From: Moraxella oculi
GTDB lineage: Bacteria > Pseudomonadota > Gammaproteobacteria > Pseudomonadales > Moraxellaceae
Assembly (NCBI RefSeq): GCF_023336735.1
Contig: NZ_JAMBAQ010000007.1
Coordinates: forward strand, 1-64,000
DNA: 64,000 nucleotides
Reading direction: 5' to 3'
Shown here: positions 54,577 through 63,447 of the stretch, piece by piece
Numbering within the stretch: position 1 is the stretch's first letter
How the letters are laid out: each line of letters starts with the position of its first letter
Made by a program: the position numbers and the translations under genes
Notes under the pieces: model-generated
What the model was told of the DNA's origin: nothing
What the model saw: the letters and a program-made list of their open reading frames with translations, nothing else
The model's database searches: none

Positions 54577-55956
54577 TTAGTATTTGTACTCATCACTCTT
54601 AAATGGACCATCTACAGAGACGCCCAAATAGTCAGCTTGCTCTGCTGTCAGGCGGGTGATGACGCCATTAAATCCTGCAACCATGGCTGCTGCCACTTCT
54701 TCATCAAGCTTTTTGGGTAAAACTTTGACATACAAGTTTTCCGCTTTTTTATCAGCAGGCAAATCGGCAAATTTTTCAGCAAATAGGTGCATTTGAGCCA
54801 AAACTTGGTTGGCGAATGAGCCATCCATGATGCGAGATGGGTGCCCTGTGGCATTGCCCAAATTAACAAGGCGACCTTCGCTTAACACAATCAGATAATC
54901 ACTCTCATCGTTTGAGCGGTATACTTGATGAACTTGTGGTTTGACTTCCACCCATGTCCAATGATCACGCATGAACTGAGTGTCAATTTCGGTGTCAAAA
55001 TGCCCAATGTTGCATACCACTGCCGTTGATTTTAATGCTTTTAACATTTCACTATCACACACATGATAGTTGCCAGTGGTGGTTACTATCAAATCCGTGT
55101 CTTGCAGCAGCGTTTGATTAACCCCTTGATTTTGATCGCCATTGATAAAAGGCGATACCACTTCATAACCGTCCATGCATGCCTGCATGGCACAAATTGG
55201 GTCAATTTCAGACACACGCACGATCATTCCTTCTTGACGCAAAGACTGTGCCGAACCCTTACCAACATCGCCATAGCCAATCACCAACGCTCGGCGTCCA
55301 GAAAGTAACATGTCTGTACCACGCTTAATGGCGTCGTTTAAGGAATGGCGGCAGCCGTATTTGTTGTCATTTTTGGATTTGGTGACAGCGTCATTGACAT
55401 TGATGGCAGGGACTTTAAGCTCACCTTTATTCAGCATGTCAACCAAGCGATGAACCCCTGTTGTCGTCTCTTCGCTGATGCCGTGAATGTGGTCTAGCAT
55501 TTGTGGGTATTTGTTGTGAATTAAGGCGGTTAAATCGCCACCATCATCCAAAATCAGATTGGCATCCCAAAGTTGCCCATCTTTATGGATTTGTTGTTCA
55601 AGGCACCATTCGTATTCTTGCTCGGTTTCGCCTTTCCATGCAAAGACAGGAATGCCAGCTTCGGCAATGGCTGCTGCTGCGTGATCTTGGGTAGAAAAAA
55701 TATTGCATGATGTCCAGCGAACTTCTGCACCCAATGCCACCAAAGTCTCAATCAACACCGCTGTTTGTACGGTCATGTGAATGCAACCGACAATTTTAGC
55801 ACCTGCCAAAGGCTGTGTGTCTTGATAGCGTTTACGGATACCCATTAAGGCAGGCATTTCTGTTTCGGCAAGTTTGATTTCTTTGCGACCAAACTTAGCA
55901 AGGCTGATGTCGGCAACTTTGTAGTCGGTAAAATCTTGGGCTGTGATGGTAGACAC
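54577..55956 (-). CDS. ahcY: S-adenosylhomocysteine hydrolase
   Basis: A 459-residue cytosolic NAD-dependent enzyme splitting SAH into adenosine and homocysteine. It has [29 protein letters not shown], the NAD Rossmann motif [27 protein letters not shown] and the C-terminal [24 protein letters not shown] tail that completes the neighbouring NAD site. GTG 55956 is preferred over GTG 55965 because AAGGAG then sits eight bases upstream; the ribosome-binding site would otherwise overlap the start. The 135-nt leader holds a candidate SAH riboswitch. Confidence 0.97.
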   Translation of the reverse strand: MSTITAQDFTDYKVADISLAKFGRKEIKLAETEMPALMGIRKRYQDTQPLAGAKIVGCIHMTVQTAVLIETLVALGAEVRWTSCNIFSTQDHAAAAIAEAGIPVFAWKGETEQEYEWCLEQQIHKDGQLWDANLILDDGGDLTALIHNKYPQMLDHIHGISEETTTGVHRLVDMLNKGELKVPAINVNDAVTKSKNDNKYGCRHSLNDAIKRGTDMLLSGRRALVIGYGDVGKGSAQSLRQEGMIVRVSEIDPICAMQACMDGYEVVSPFINGDQNQGVNQTLLQDTDLIVTTTGNYHVCDSEMLKALKSTAVVCNIGHFDTEIDTQFMRDHWTWVEVKPQVHQVYRSNDESDYLIVLSEGRLVNLGNATGHPSRIMDGSFANQVLAQMHLFAEKFADLPADKKAENLYVKVLPKKLDEEVAAAMVAGFNGVITRLTAEQADYLGVSVDGPFKSDEYKY

Positions 55957-56002
55957 TGCGTCCACTCCTTATAAAGATTGATGAATAAAAAAGCAAAAAA
56001 CG

Positions 56003-56092
56003 CAGATGTCGTTGTTTTTTATTAAAGCAAGCAGCCTTAACAAACCAAGCCTGACTTTACCAATCGGTAAAATTGCAACATCTCTTGGTGGG
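56003..56092 (-). promoter_or_regulatory. Candidate SAH riboswitch in the ahcY leader
   Basis: Read on the minus strand: P1 CCAAG (56088-56084) with CTTGG (56049-56045). Inside are TGTTGCAA, a hairpin TTTACC/GGTAAA, and GTCAGGCTTGG, which match the SAH-riboswitch core (GCUGCAA ... CCAGGCUCG). A pseudoknot-like helix can form between AGATGTTG (from 56083) and CGACATCT (to 56004), 8 bp with one G-U, in the place of the GAGCGC/GCGCUC pairing of known members. The linker before the last strand is longer than usual (about 35 nt). The -10 TATAAT at 56103-56098 puts the transcription start right at the element. The class is known to activate ahcY when SAH is high. Confidence 0.7.
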
Positions 56093-56153
56093 TTGGCATT
56101 ATAACAAATTTATGATGAATTTGCTAAATGCCTAGTGAGTATGCTGGCTTTTT

Positions 56154-56161
56154 GGGGGGGG
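56154..56161. repeat. G8 homopolymer tract
   Basis: Eight consecutive G on the + strand, 99 bp before the MscS-type start and upstream of the ahcY promoter on the other strand. Long G tracts are slippage-prone; in Moraxella catarrhalis poly-G tracts control uspA1 expression. Confidence 0.85.
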
Positions 56162-56260
56162 TTGATGACTTGTCTTTATGGTTAAAAGTTGATAGCATGG
56201 CACTTTTTTAGGCAGTGTGCGATTTTGGCTGTTAAGGTTAAGAATGATGGGTGGTGCAAG

Positions 56261-57862
56261 ATGAGCTTGGCACAAAAGGTGTTGATGTTGATTGTGTTAT
56301 TTTGGGCATTGATGTTTGACCAATTTGCCCACGCTGCTCCCACGCAAGGATTCTTAACTCCCATCACTGCTCATAATGAACCTAAGCATAAGGATACCTT
56401 TGGTAGAGATACGCCAAGAAGTGCTGTGCAAGGCTTTATGCAGGCGATTGGTGATGGTGATGTCGTGCTAGCAACGCATTATTTAGATGGTCGGTATTTG
56501 TCAAGCATGAAGCAAGATGATGCCAAAAAAATTGTAGGGCGATTTAAAAAAGCACTTGATGCAGGCGGTAGGCTTGATGCGGACTTGCAAATCAGTGGAG
56601 ACTCGCTGGGAAATCTGTCGGATAATCTGCCTGCTGATCTGGATAAGGTTGGCGAAATTCATCTGATGAATGCTCACATCGACATTTTGATGGTGCGACA
56701 TGAGAGTGCTGATGGGGCGGTGTATTGGCAATTTGCCAAACAGACGCTTGCTAACCTGCCACACATCACCAAATCCACACCCACGCTTGCTGAAAATATG
56801 GGGCTGGATAAACTCAACCATCATCGCATTTTTGGCGTGAATGTTGGCGATATCATGGCATTGGCTTTGTTGGTGGTGGGAGCTTATGTGGTCATCTATG
56901 TATTGGTATGGCTGATGTACTGGCTAGCCAAGATGATTTATCAAGGTTTGATGGGTGGCAAATACCGCATCACACCGACCGTCATCATGCCACTTGCCAT
57001 CATCATTGTGGCGATGCTATTACCGCAAATCATGCTGCCCATGGGTGTGCCTGTCAATTTGCGTACATCTTTTGGGCGTTTTAAGGATGTCATTGCATGG
57101 GGAGCAACAGCTTGGCTGGTATTAAGACTGATAGATGCACTGTTTGGTCGTGCCGAAGCATTGAGCATTAAGCACAATCACCCTGAGCAAGTGTCAATTT
57201 TAAGTTTGCTGCGCAAAATTGCTAAGGCATTGATGCTTATTTTGGCTGTCATCATCATCTTGGGCAACTTGGGCTTTGACTTAACCACAGGTATGGCGGC
57301 ACTTGGGGTGAGTGGTTTGGCACTTGCTTTTGGTGCACAAAAGACCATTGAAAATCTCATCGGATCGGTCGTTGTGGTTGCAGATCGTCCTGTGCGTGTC
57401 GGTGATTATTGTCGTTTTGGTAATCTTGAAGGGACGGTGATTGATATTGGCATTCGTTCAAGTCGCATTCGCACACTTAATCGTACGGTGGTAACTGTGC
57501 CAAATGGTGAGTTTTCATCCATGCAGATAGAAAACTATGCCAAAAGAGACATGTTTCATTTTTTGCATCAGTTATACATTGCCCGAGATGCTGATGCTGA
57601 TGAGCTTGGTAGAATGATTCGTGAATTACAAATGTTCATCAGTAGCCATGACTATGTCAATAACGAATGGACGCAGGTGCATATCATTGAGATGCGTCAA
57701 GATTGCTTTGTGGTACAAATCAGATGCTATATTGATGCGTTGGGGGTTATTGAGTTTTATGGTAAGCAAAGCGAGCTGATTTTAGACATTTTAAATCAGT
57801 TAAAAAACTATCAAGTTAGCCATGCTTTACCTACCCAAACAGTTCATGTTCAGAGTGATTGA
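56261..57862 (+). CDS. MscS-family mechanosensitive channel
   Basis: A 533-residue inner-membrane protein. A signal peptide (MSLAQKVLMLIVLFWALMF, cleavage near AHA) and a periplasmic domain of about 180 residues precede a TM bundle (about 200-385). The pore-lining TM3 region GFDLTTGMAALGVSGLALAFGAQKTIENLIGS has the Gly/Ala packing pattern of MscS, followed by the cytoplasmic beta domain VRVGDYCRFGNLEGTVIDIGIRSSRIRT. It belongs to the larger MscS relatives with a periplasmic sensor domain. ATG 56261 is preferred to the upstream frame at 56189 because it starts the signal peptide. Confidence 0.9.
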   Translation: MSLAQKVLMLIVLFWALMFDQFAHAAPTQGFLTPITAHNEPKHKDTFGRDTPRSAVQGFMQAIGDGDVVLATHYLDGRYLSSMKQDDAKKIVGRFKKALDAGGRLDADLQISGDSLGNLSDNLPADLDKVGEIHLMNAHIDILMVRHESADGAVYWQFAKQTLANLPHITKSTPTLAENMGLDKLNHHRIFGVNVGDIMALALLVVGAYVVIYVLVWLMYWLAKMIYQGLMGGKYRITPTVIMPLAIIIVAMLLPQIMLPMGVPVNLRTSFGRFKDVIAWGATAWLVLRLIDALFGRAEALSIKHNHPEQVSILSLLRKIAKALMLILAVIIILGNLGFDLTTGMAALGVSGLALAFGAQKTIENLIGSVVVVADRPVRVGDYCRFGNLEGTVIDIGIRSSRIRTLNRTVVTVPNGEFSSMQIENYAKRDMFHFLHQLYIARDADADELGRMIRELQMFISSHDYVNNEWTQVHIIEMRQDCFVVQIRCYIDALGVIEFYGKQSELILDILNQLKNYQVSHALPTQTVHVQSD

Positions 57863-58232
57863 TGATGGTAATGATGGGGGTTGTAATGTGGTTTTGACAC
57901 AAAAGGGGTTTCATCAATACTTTGTCATGTTGTCAGATAAAAAATAATTTGTACCAAAACATGGGTGCATTTGACCAACTGACTGACCCAATAAGAGTTG
58001 GTCGGTGCAAAAAAAGATGTCGCTCAAAAAACCAATCAAAAAACAAAAGTGGTTAGGAGATAAAATTTTAGAAAGTTGGTCTGATTAAGTACCCATTTTT
58101 TTATTTTTAATTGTATAATATGCCAAGCGTATCACGCAATAACAAGACCGCTAGGATATGTCATCAAAGCAAGGTTGTGAATCTAATTCCAACACCCATC
58201 AACCGCCATTTTGGTAAGATTTAGGAGTTCTT
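57863..58232. other. glnA upstream region
   Basis: 370 bp without a gene. It holds a TATAAT at 58114-58119 with no good -35, and an 8-bp inverted repeat GACCAACT (57973-57980)/AGTTGGTC (57996-58003) flanked by two GGTGCA sequences (57964-57969, 58004-58009) that look like NtrC half-sites in direct orientation. No GG-N10-GC sigma-54 promoter was found. Confidence 0.45.
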
Positions 58233-59663
58233 ATGAGCATTCAAAAAGCAGTCGAGCTGATTAAAGACAGTGAGGCTTTATTTGTGGATTTGCGATTTAC
58301 CGACACCAAAGGTAAGCAAGCACATGTTACCATTCCTGCACGCATCGTTCTTGATGATCCAGAAGAATGGTTCATGGACGGTCAAGCATTTGATGGATCG
58401 TCTATCGGTGGGTGGAAAGGCATTCAGGCATCAGACATGCAGCTCATCGCCGACCCTAACACTGCTTATCTTGACCCGTTTTATGATGATGCCACTGTTG
58501 TGATGACTTGTGATGTTGTTGATCCTAGCAGTGGACAAGGATATGACCGTGATCCACGCTCCATCGCTAAGCGAGCTGAGGAATACCTAAAAGCGACTGG
58601 CATTGGTGATACGGCTTATTTTGGTCCTGAGCCAGAATTTTTTGTGTTTGATGGTGTGGAATTTGAGACCGACATGAGCGGCACTCGCTTTAAAATCCAT
58701 TCTGATTGTGCGGCATGGAGTAGCGGTAAGCCAAAGGACTGCCAAGAGTTGGGGGTAAATTTGGGGCATCGTCCTTTTGTTAAGGGCAATTATTTTAGTT
58801 TGGCGCCTGTGGATAAAGGTCAGGACTTACGCTCGATGATGACTCGCCTGCTAGAACAGATTGGCATTCCTGTTGAAGTGCATCATGGTGAGGTGGCTAC
58901 TGCAGGACAAATGGAGATTGGTACGAAATTTAGCACATTGGTTCAGCGTGCTGACTGGACACAAGACATGAAGTACATCATTCATAATGTTGCAGCAAGC
59001 TTTGGTCAGACCGCCACCTTCATGCCCAAGCCTTTAATGGGTGATAACGGCAGTGGCATGCATGTGCATCAATCCATCTGGAAAGATGGTGAAAACTTAT
59101 TCGCAGGTGATGGCTATGCAGGTCTGTCTGAGACGGCCTTATATTACATTGGTGGCATCATTCGTCATGCCAAAGCTTTGAACGCCATCTGCAACCCATC
59201 TACCAACAGCTACAAGCGTTTGGTACCGCACTTTGAAGCACCTGTTAAGCTGGCTTATTCTGCCAAAAATCGCTCGGCATCCATTCGCATTCCCGCTGTC
59301 AACAGTGCGAAAGCTCGTCGCATCGAAGCTCGTTTCCCTGACCCAATGGCAAACCCTTATTTGGCATTTTCCGCCTTATTGATGGCAGGCTTAGATGGCA
59401 TTCAAAATAAAATTGATCCAGGTGAACCAGCAACCAAAAACTTGTATGATTTGCCCCCAGAAGAAGATGCACTCATTCCAACCGTCTGTGCATCGCTTGA
59501 TGAGGCATTGGAGGCACTGCGTAATGATTGTGAGTTTTTAACTCGTGGTGGGGTGTTTAGTCAAGATTGGATTGACAGCTACATTGACTTTAAGTATGAA
59601 GAGGTTCGTCGTCTACAAATGGCACCACATCCATTAGAATTTGAGATGTATTATTCTTTGTGA
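58233..59663 (+). CDS. glnA: Glutamine synthetase, type I
   Basis: A 476-residue dodecameric enzyme making glutamine from glutamate, ammonia and ATP. Motifs are [12 protein letters not shown] near 53, PEPEFFVFD near 135, [54 protein letters not shown] and the adenylylation site NLYDLPPEE near 405. Presence of that Tyr implies control by GlnE adenylyltransferase and PII. The GGAG ribosome-binding site is 6 bases upstream of the ATG. Its own terminator follows; ntrBC are not in the window. Confidence 0.97.
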   Translation: MSIQKAVELIKDSEALFVDLRFTDTKGKQAHVTIPARIVLDDPEEWFMDGQAFDGSSIGGWKGIQASDMQLIADPNTAYLDPFYDDATVVMTCDVVDPSSGQGYDRDPRSIAKRAEEYLKATGIGDTAYFGPEPEFFVFDGVEFETDMSGTRFKIHSDCAAWSSGKPKDCQELGVNLGHRPFVKGNYFSLAPVDKGQDLRSMMTRLLEQIGIPVEVHHGEVATAGQMEIGTKFSTLVQRADWTQDMKYIIHNVAASFGQTATFMPKPLMGDNGSGMHVHQSIWKDGENLFAGDGYAGLSETALYYIGGIIRHAKALNAICNPSTNSYKRLVPHFEAPVKLAYSAKNRSASIRIPAVNSAKARRIEARFPDPMANPYLAFSALLMAGLDGIQNKIDPGEPATKNLYDLPPEEDALIPTVCASLDEALEALRNDCEFLTRGGVFSQDWIDSYIDFKYEEVRRLQMAPHPLEFEMYYSL

Positions 59664-59685
59664 TGACTGAATCACTTCTCAATCA

Positions 59686-59718
59686 AAAACCCAAGTCAAG
59701 ATTCGGCTTGGGTTTTTT
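59686..59718 (+). terminator. Terminator after glnA
   Basis: AAAACCCAAG (59686-59695) pairs with CTTGGGTTTT (59707-59716), followed by TT. It lies 22 bp after the stop. Confidence 0.9.
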
Positions 59719-59743
59719 GTAAAACGACTCAAACTCATTTTAA

Positions 59744-59992
59744 TCAGTTTGACATCGCATCTTCATGTAAGAGCGTATTGAGTTCATCAATGGTCAATGA
59801 CCAAACAGAGTCAAGCTTGTACTCTTCTTTTAAAAAAGAGCGTTGCTGCTCATTCCAAAACGGAGCATCAATGAGCATTGTTTGTTGGGACAGCTGATTG
59901 GTGCGGATGAATGAGTCAATGGCAGCATCTGAATTATCAAGCCCCAGCTGCTTAAACAATTGATTGAGGGTGTAATCGACTTCACCTAGCAT
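59744..59992 (-). CDS. DUF2789 protein
   Basis: An 82-residue cytosolic protein matching DUF2789: TLNQLFKQLGLDNSDAAIDSFIRTNQL, MLIDAPFWNEQQRSFLKEEYKLDSVW and a final helix LNTLLHED. Function unknown. Single gene, convergent with glnA. Confidence 0.85.
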   Translation of the reverse strand: MLGEVDYTLNQLFKQLGLDNSDAAIDSFIRTNQLSQQTMLIDAPFWNEQQRSFLKEEYKLDSVWSLTIDELNTLLHEDAMSN

Positions 59993-60052
59993 GATGATCT
60001 CCTGATGATTGTTTTAAGTTGTGTTGCCATGATTGTAGCACAGTCAAAAAAA

Positions 60053-60076
60053 TGAGCAAGGCGTCAACCTTGCTCA
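60053..60076 (-). terminator. Terminator downstream of miaB
   Basis: TGAGCAAGG (60053-60061) pairs with CCTTGCTCA (60068-60076); on the minus strand it is followed by a T7 run, 104 nt after the miaB stop. Confidence 0.85.
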
Positions 60077-60180
60077 ATTGTGGGCATTTTGTAGATGAAA
60101 ATTCTCATGCGATGACGGTAAGATGAGCAGGTTGGTAACCTTGCCAATTGTTCACACTCATCAAGTCACGCAAATTGCCC

Positions 60181-61626
60181 TTAGCCAAGCACTGACACCA
60201 GCTCGCCCTCAACCAAGTGCATGCTGATGGCTTTGGTGATGTGGACGCTAACAAACTGACCAAGCAGTTCATCACCGCCTTTAAAAATCACTGAGCGTGT
60301 GTTGTCGGCTGTGCCGTGCAGATAACCATCTCGGCGATTGGCTCGCTCTTCGACCAACACGCGTACCACTTGACCAACCATGGCATGTGTTTTGGCAAAA
60401 GTAGACTCCTTGATGACTTCTTGAAATTCAGCCAAGCGTGCTTTTTTGGTCTCAAGACTGACATCGTCAGGCAAATCAGATGCTGGCGTGCCAGGTCTTT
60501 TTGAATAAATGAAACTGTATGAATGATCAAAATCCAAATCTTTGGCAAGTTGTAGAGTGTCATTAAAATCAGCATCGGTCTCGCCTGGGAAGCCAATGAT
60601 GAAATCACTTGATAAGTGTAGGTCGGGACGCACAGCTTTGAGTTTGTTGATTTGATTGACATAGACATCAATCGTGTGGTTGCGTTTCATTGCTGCCAGC
60701 ACATTGTTTGAGCCGCTTTGTACTGGCAAATGCAAATGCGATACCAGTTTTGGCAAAACTTTATAAGCGTCAATGATGTCATCAGTGAATTCTAACGGAT
60801 GGCTTGTGGTGTAGCGAATGCGTTCAATGCCATCAATGTGCGAAACATAATGTAATAACTCGCTAAATCGGCAAATCGTACCATCACTTTTCTCGCCACG
60901 ATAGCCATTGACATTTTGACCAAGCAGGTTAATCTCACGCACGCCTTGTTCAGCAAGGCTGTCAATCTCTGCCAGCACATCATCAAGTGGACGAGAAAGT
61001 TCTTCGCCACGCGTATAAGGGACAACACAAAAAGAGCAATATTTTGAGCAACCTTCCATGACGGATACGAAAGCCTTAAATCCTTCAACTTTCGGCTCTG
61101 GTAAAAAGTCAAATTTTTCAATGCTTGGAAAAGACACATCGACCACGCCGATGCGATTTTTTGGGACTTCCAAGCTTTGTTTGGTGGACTGTTCATAAAG
61201 CTCTGGCAGTCGGTGCAGCGTCTGTGGGCCAAAAATCATGTCAACAAATGGGGCGCGTTTTTGGATATTATCGCCTTCTTGGCTCGCCACACAACCACCC
61301 ACGCCGATGACCAGATTTGGATTTTTTTGTTTCAGCTTACGCCAGCGACCCAGTTCGCTAAATACTTTTTCTTGGGCTTTTTCACGGATTGAGCAGGTGT
61401 TCATGATGAGAACATCTGCTTCGCTAATATCTTTTGTGATGATCATGCCGTGCGATTGACCCAAAACATCTCCCATCTTTTGAGAGTCGTACTCATTCAT
61501 TTGACAGCCTTGGGTGGCGATGTAAACTTTTTTGGCCGTGCTGGTATTTTGTGAGGTATTCATTGCCACCGCTGTGTTTTGGGTGGTGGTTTGGTGTGCT
61601 TTTGGGTCAAACGTGACGACTTTCAT
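60181..61626 (-). CDS. miaB: tRNA-2-methylthio-N6-isopentenyladenosine synthase
   Basis: A 481-residue radical-SAM methylthiotransferase acting on i6A37 of tRNAs. The N-terminal MTTase domain has three cluster cysteines ([34 protein letters not shown]), the radical-SAM motif is [16 protein letters not shown] near 170, and a C-terminal TRAM domain ends [24 protein letters not shown] 61626 gives a 30-residue Thr/Gln-rich leader; ATG 61563 would give the more typical short start, so the N-terminus is not settled. A longer frame to 61737 is not favoured. Confidence 0.95.
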   Translation of the reverse strand: MKVVTFDPKAHQTTTQNTAVAMNTSQNTSTAKKVYIATQGCQMNEYDSQKMGDVLGQSHGMIITKDISEADVLIMNTCSIREKAQEKVFSELGRWRKLKQKNPNLVIGVGGCVASQEGDNIQKRAPFVDMIFGPQTLHRLPELYEQSTKQSLEVPKNRIGVVDVSFPSIEKFDFLPEPKVEGFKAFVSVMEGCSKYCSFCVVPYTRGEELSRPLDDVLAEIDSLAEQGVREINLLGQNVNGYRGEKSDGTICRFSELLHYVSHIDGIERIRYTTSHPLEFTDDIIDAYKVLPKLVSHLHLPVQSGSNNVLAAMKRNHTIDVYVNQINKLKAVRPDLHLSSDFIIGFPGETDADFNDTLQLAKDLDFDHSYSFIYSKRPGTPASDLPDDVSLETKKARLAEFQEVIKESTFAKTHAMVGQVVRVLVEERANRRDGYLHGTADNTRSVIFKGGDELLGQFVSVHITKAISMHLVEGELVSVLG

Positions 61627-61904
61627 GACGGGGTTTTCCAAAATGACAAAATAAGCTATTTTAGCATAAATGGCATCGATTATGGTAATGGTTTTTGCCC
61701 AGATTGACATCACTGACCCAGTTTTGGGTATGGACAAAATATTTGATAAGAAAATGTGGTTTTATGGCGGTTTTGTTTTAGTATATGAAAAGTGTAATAT
61801 TGGCATCATTATTTTGGCATTTTGGGGGTTTTTGTGAGTAAGTCATCACAAATCGGCACCGATCAAAAATATGGCTGGCAGCTTGCCACCATCATTTTGG
61901 CAAA

Positions 61905-62376
61905 ATTTTTTAAGGGATTGTAGCAGACAAGCCCTAAATCCCACACCATTTTCTCAATATCTTAAGCTGATTAGATGGTGTGCTGTAGTTAAATCTAAAC
62001 TCACATTCTTTGATAAAAAGATGGAAGTTTTTCTTGGGGGTGTCATTGTATTTTCTAAGTACTCGTTTAGCTTGCAGCCAAAAGTTTTCAATGCCGTTGA
62101 TGTGGCTTTGGTCTTTGACAAACTCTTTGGAATGATTGATACGAAAGTGTTTAAACTCACTCACATCAAAGGCATTATCGCTTCTATAACCATCTGTGTA
62201 AACGATGCCATCTGGCTTGATTTTGCTTGAGATGATAGGCATTAAGGTGCTTTGCTTGGTATCTGTTACAACAACAGTATACACCCTGCCATGACGCTTC
62301 AAAAGACCAAACACAGCTGTTTTAGTATCCTTTTTATCGTTTTGCCACCGAGTACGCTTACAATACAGGCGAGAGC
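61905..62376 (-). mobile_element. IS1016-like (IS1595 family) remnant
   Basis: On the minus strand, a frame running from about 62376 to 61934 encodes a partial transposase: KTAVFGLLKRHGRVYTVVV, a DDE Asp in VYTDGYRSDNAFDVSEFKHFRINHS and HINGIENFWLQAKRVLRKYN, typical of IS1016 transposases. The N-terminal zinc ribbon and first catalytic Asp are missing, so the element is truncated at that end. The GGATTTAGGGCTTGTCTGCTACAATCC sequence near 61916-61942 probably marks the intact terminus. It interrupts the Nramp-type gene. Boundaries at the truncated end overlap transporter-like sequence and are uncertain. Confidence 0.8.
61934..62314 (-). pseudogene. Truncated IS1595-family transposase
   Basis: A 126-codon frame covering the C-terminal half of an IS1016-type transposase with the second Asp and the HINGIENFW catalytic region, but not the first Asp. 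It cannot make an active transposase. Part of the IS remnant. Confidence 0.85.
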
Positions 62377-63411
62377 CTGGTGGCTGGCTACGCCAAAAAA
62401 TCTTGGCTGTATCTGTGGGTTTTTTTCATCATGAGCATCATCTCAGGCGTCATCACCACAGGTGCGGTTACTTTACTATGTGCGGTGATTTTGGGGTATG
62501 TTTTGCCATTTGAGCTCAACACTTTGGCTCTATCAGCGATCGTGATGGTGTCATCGTGGGTACTGCTGATCGGTGGTCGCTATAAGATGCTGGATAATCT
62601 GATCAAGTGGATCGTTGCCGCCTTAACCATCGCAACCGTAGCGGCAGTGGTGATTGCAGCAGGCAAGCCATCTGTCATGATCTCTGATTTTATTGAGCCA
62701 TCGCCTTGGAGTCTGGGGGCATTGAGCTTTGTGATTGCCTTGATGGGCTTTATGCCAGCACCGCTTGGATTTTCGGTCGTCACCTCGTTGTGGACTGCCG
62801 AAAAAATCCGCACCGATCATACCAGCCGTTATCAAGGCATGGCGGATTTTAATGTTGGCTATTTGGTATTTACCGTGCTGGCACTGTTTTTCTTGGCACT
62901 TGGCGTATTTTTGCAATACGGATCGGGTTAAGAGATTGCCATGCAAGGCGGTGCTTATGTCGGCCAGCTGATCGAGATGTATGCGACGACGATCGGCTAC
63001 TAGACCAAGCCTTTGGTGGCTTTCATTGCGTTTTTGTGCATGTTTGGCACGGTCATCGCATCGGCTGACGGCTATGGATGTATCACTGCTGAGAGTTTGT
63101 CCTGGATCATCAAAGACAGCAGCGAGCTGACCGAAAAATATCTCAAGTCTTGGACGACTTTTGTGTTGGTGTCTGGCTATGCCATCATTGCGTTTTTCTT
63201 GGGGCAGATGGCGGCTTTGTTAAAATTTGCGATGATCTCTGCCTTTGTCGCTGCACCGATTTATGCGTATTTGAACTACTCACTGATCAAAAACGAGCCG
63301 ACCACTTCATTTGGCATGCGATGGTTTGCCATCAGTGGCATTGTCTTTTTGGCTGGATTTAGTGCGTTGTTTTTGTTGCAGTTTTTGGGGTGATTGGTTA
63401 AGCATAAAAAA

Positions 63412-63428
63412 GGTGGGTACAGCCCACC
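63412..63428. terminator. Hairpin between transporter pseudogene and Sel1 gene
   Basis: GGTGGG (63412-63417) pairs with CCCACC (63423-63428); flanked by A6 upstream and a modest T-run (ATTTT) downstream. It could serve both convergent genes. Confidence 0.6.
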
Positions 63429-63447
63429 CGCATTTTAATAAACAGTA

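Larger units (their letters stand above)
61834..63393 (+). pseudogene. Nramp-family metal transporter pseudogene
   Basis: GTG 61834 with GGGGG upstream opens a 29-codon frame (…QKYGWQLATIILAKFF) matching an early helix of Nramp-type transporters, cut at 61923 by IS sequence. The frame resumes near 62353 with TEYAYNTGESLVAGYAKKS, WVFFIMSIISGVITTGAVT and later helices, but carries in-frame TAA at 62929 and TAG at 63001 before ending at 63393. The N-terminal fragment also lacks the usual GPG...D region. Two nonsense codons, an insertion and a missing segment make it a clear pseudogene of a divalent metal (Mn/Fe) importer; the precise substrate is not certain. Confidence 0.85.

Noticed and set aside
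57863-58232. Sigma-54 promoter for glnA
   Set aside because: No GG-N10-GC hallmark at a sensible distance from the start codon.
60080-60175. Short frame directly behind miaB encoding MSVNNWQGYQPAHL...
   Set aside because: Only 18 codons from its ATG, no recognised family; it could be decayed sequence before the terminator, not enough to call a gene.
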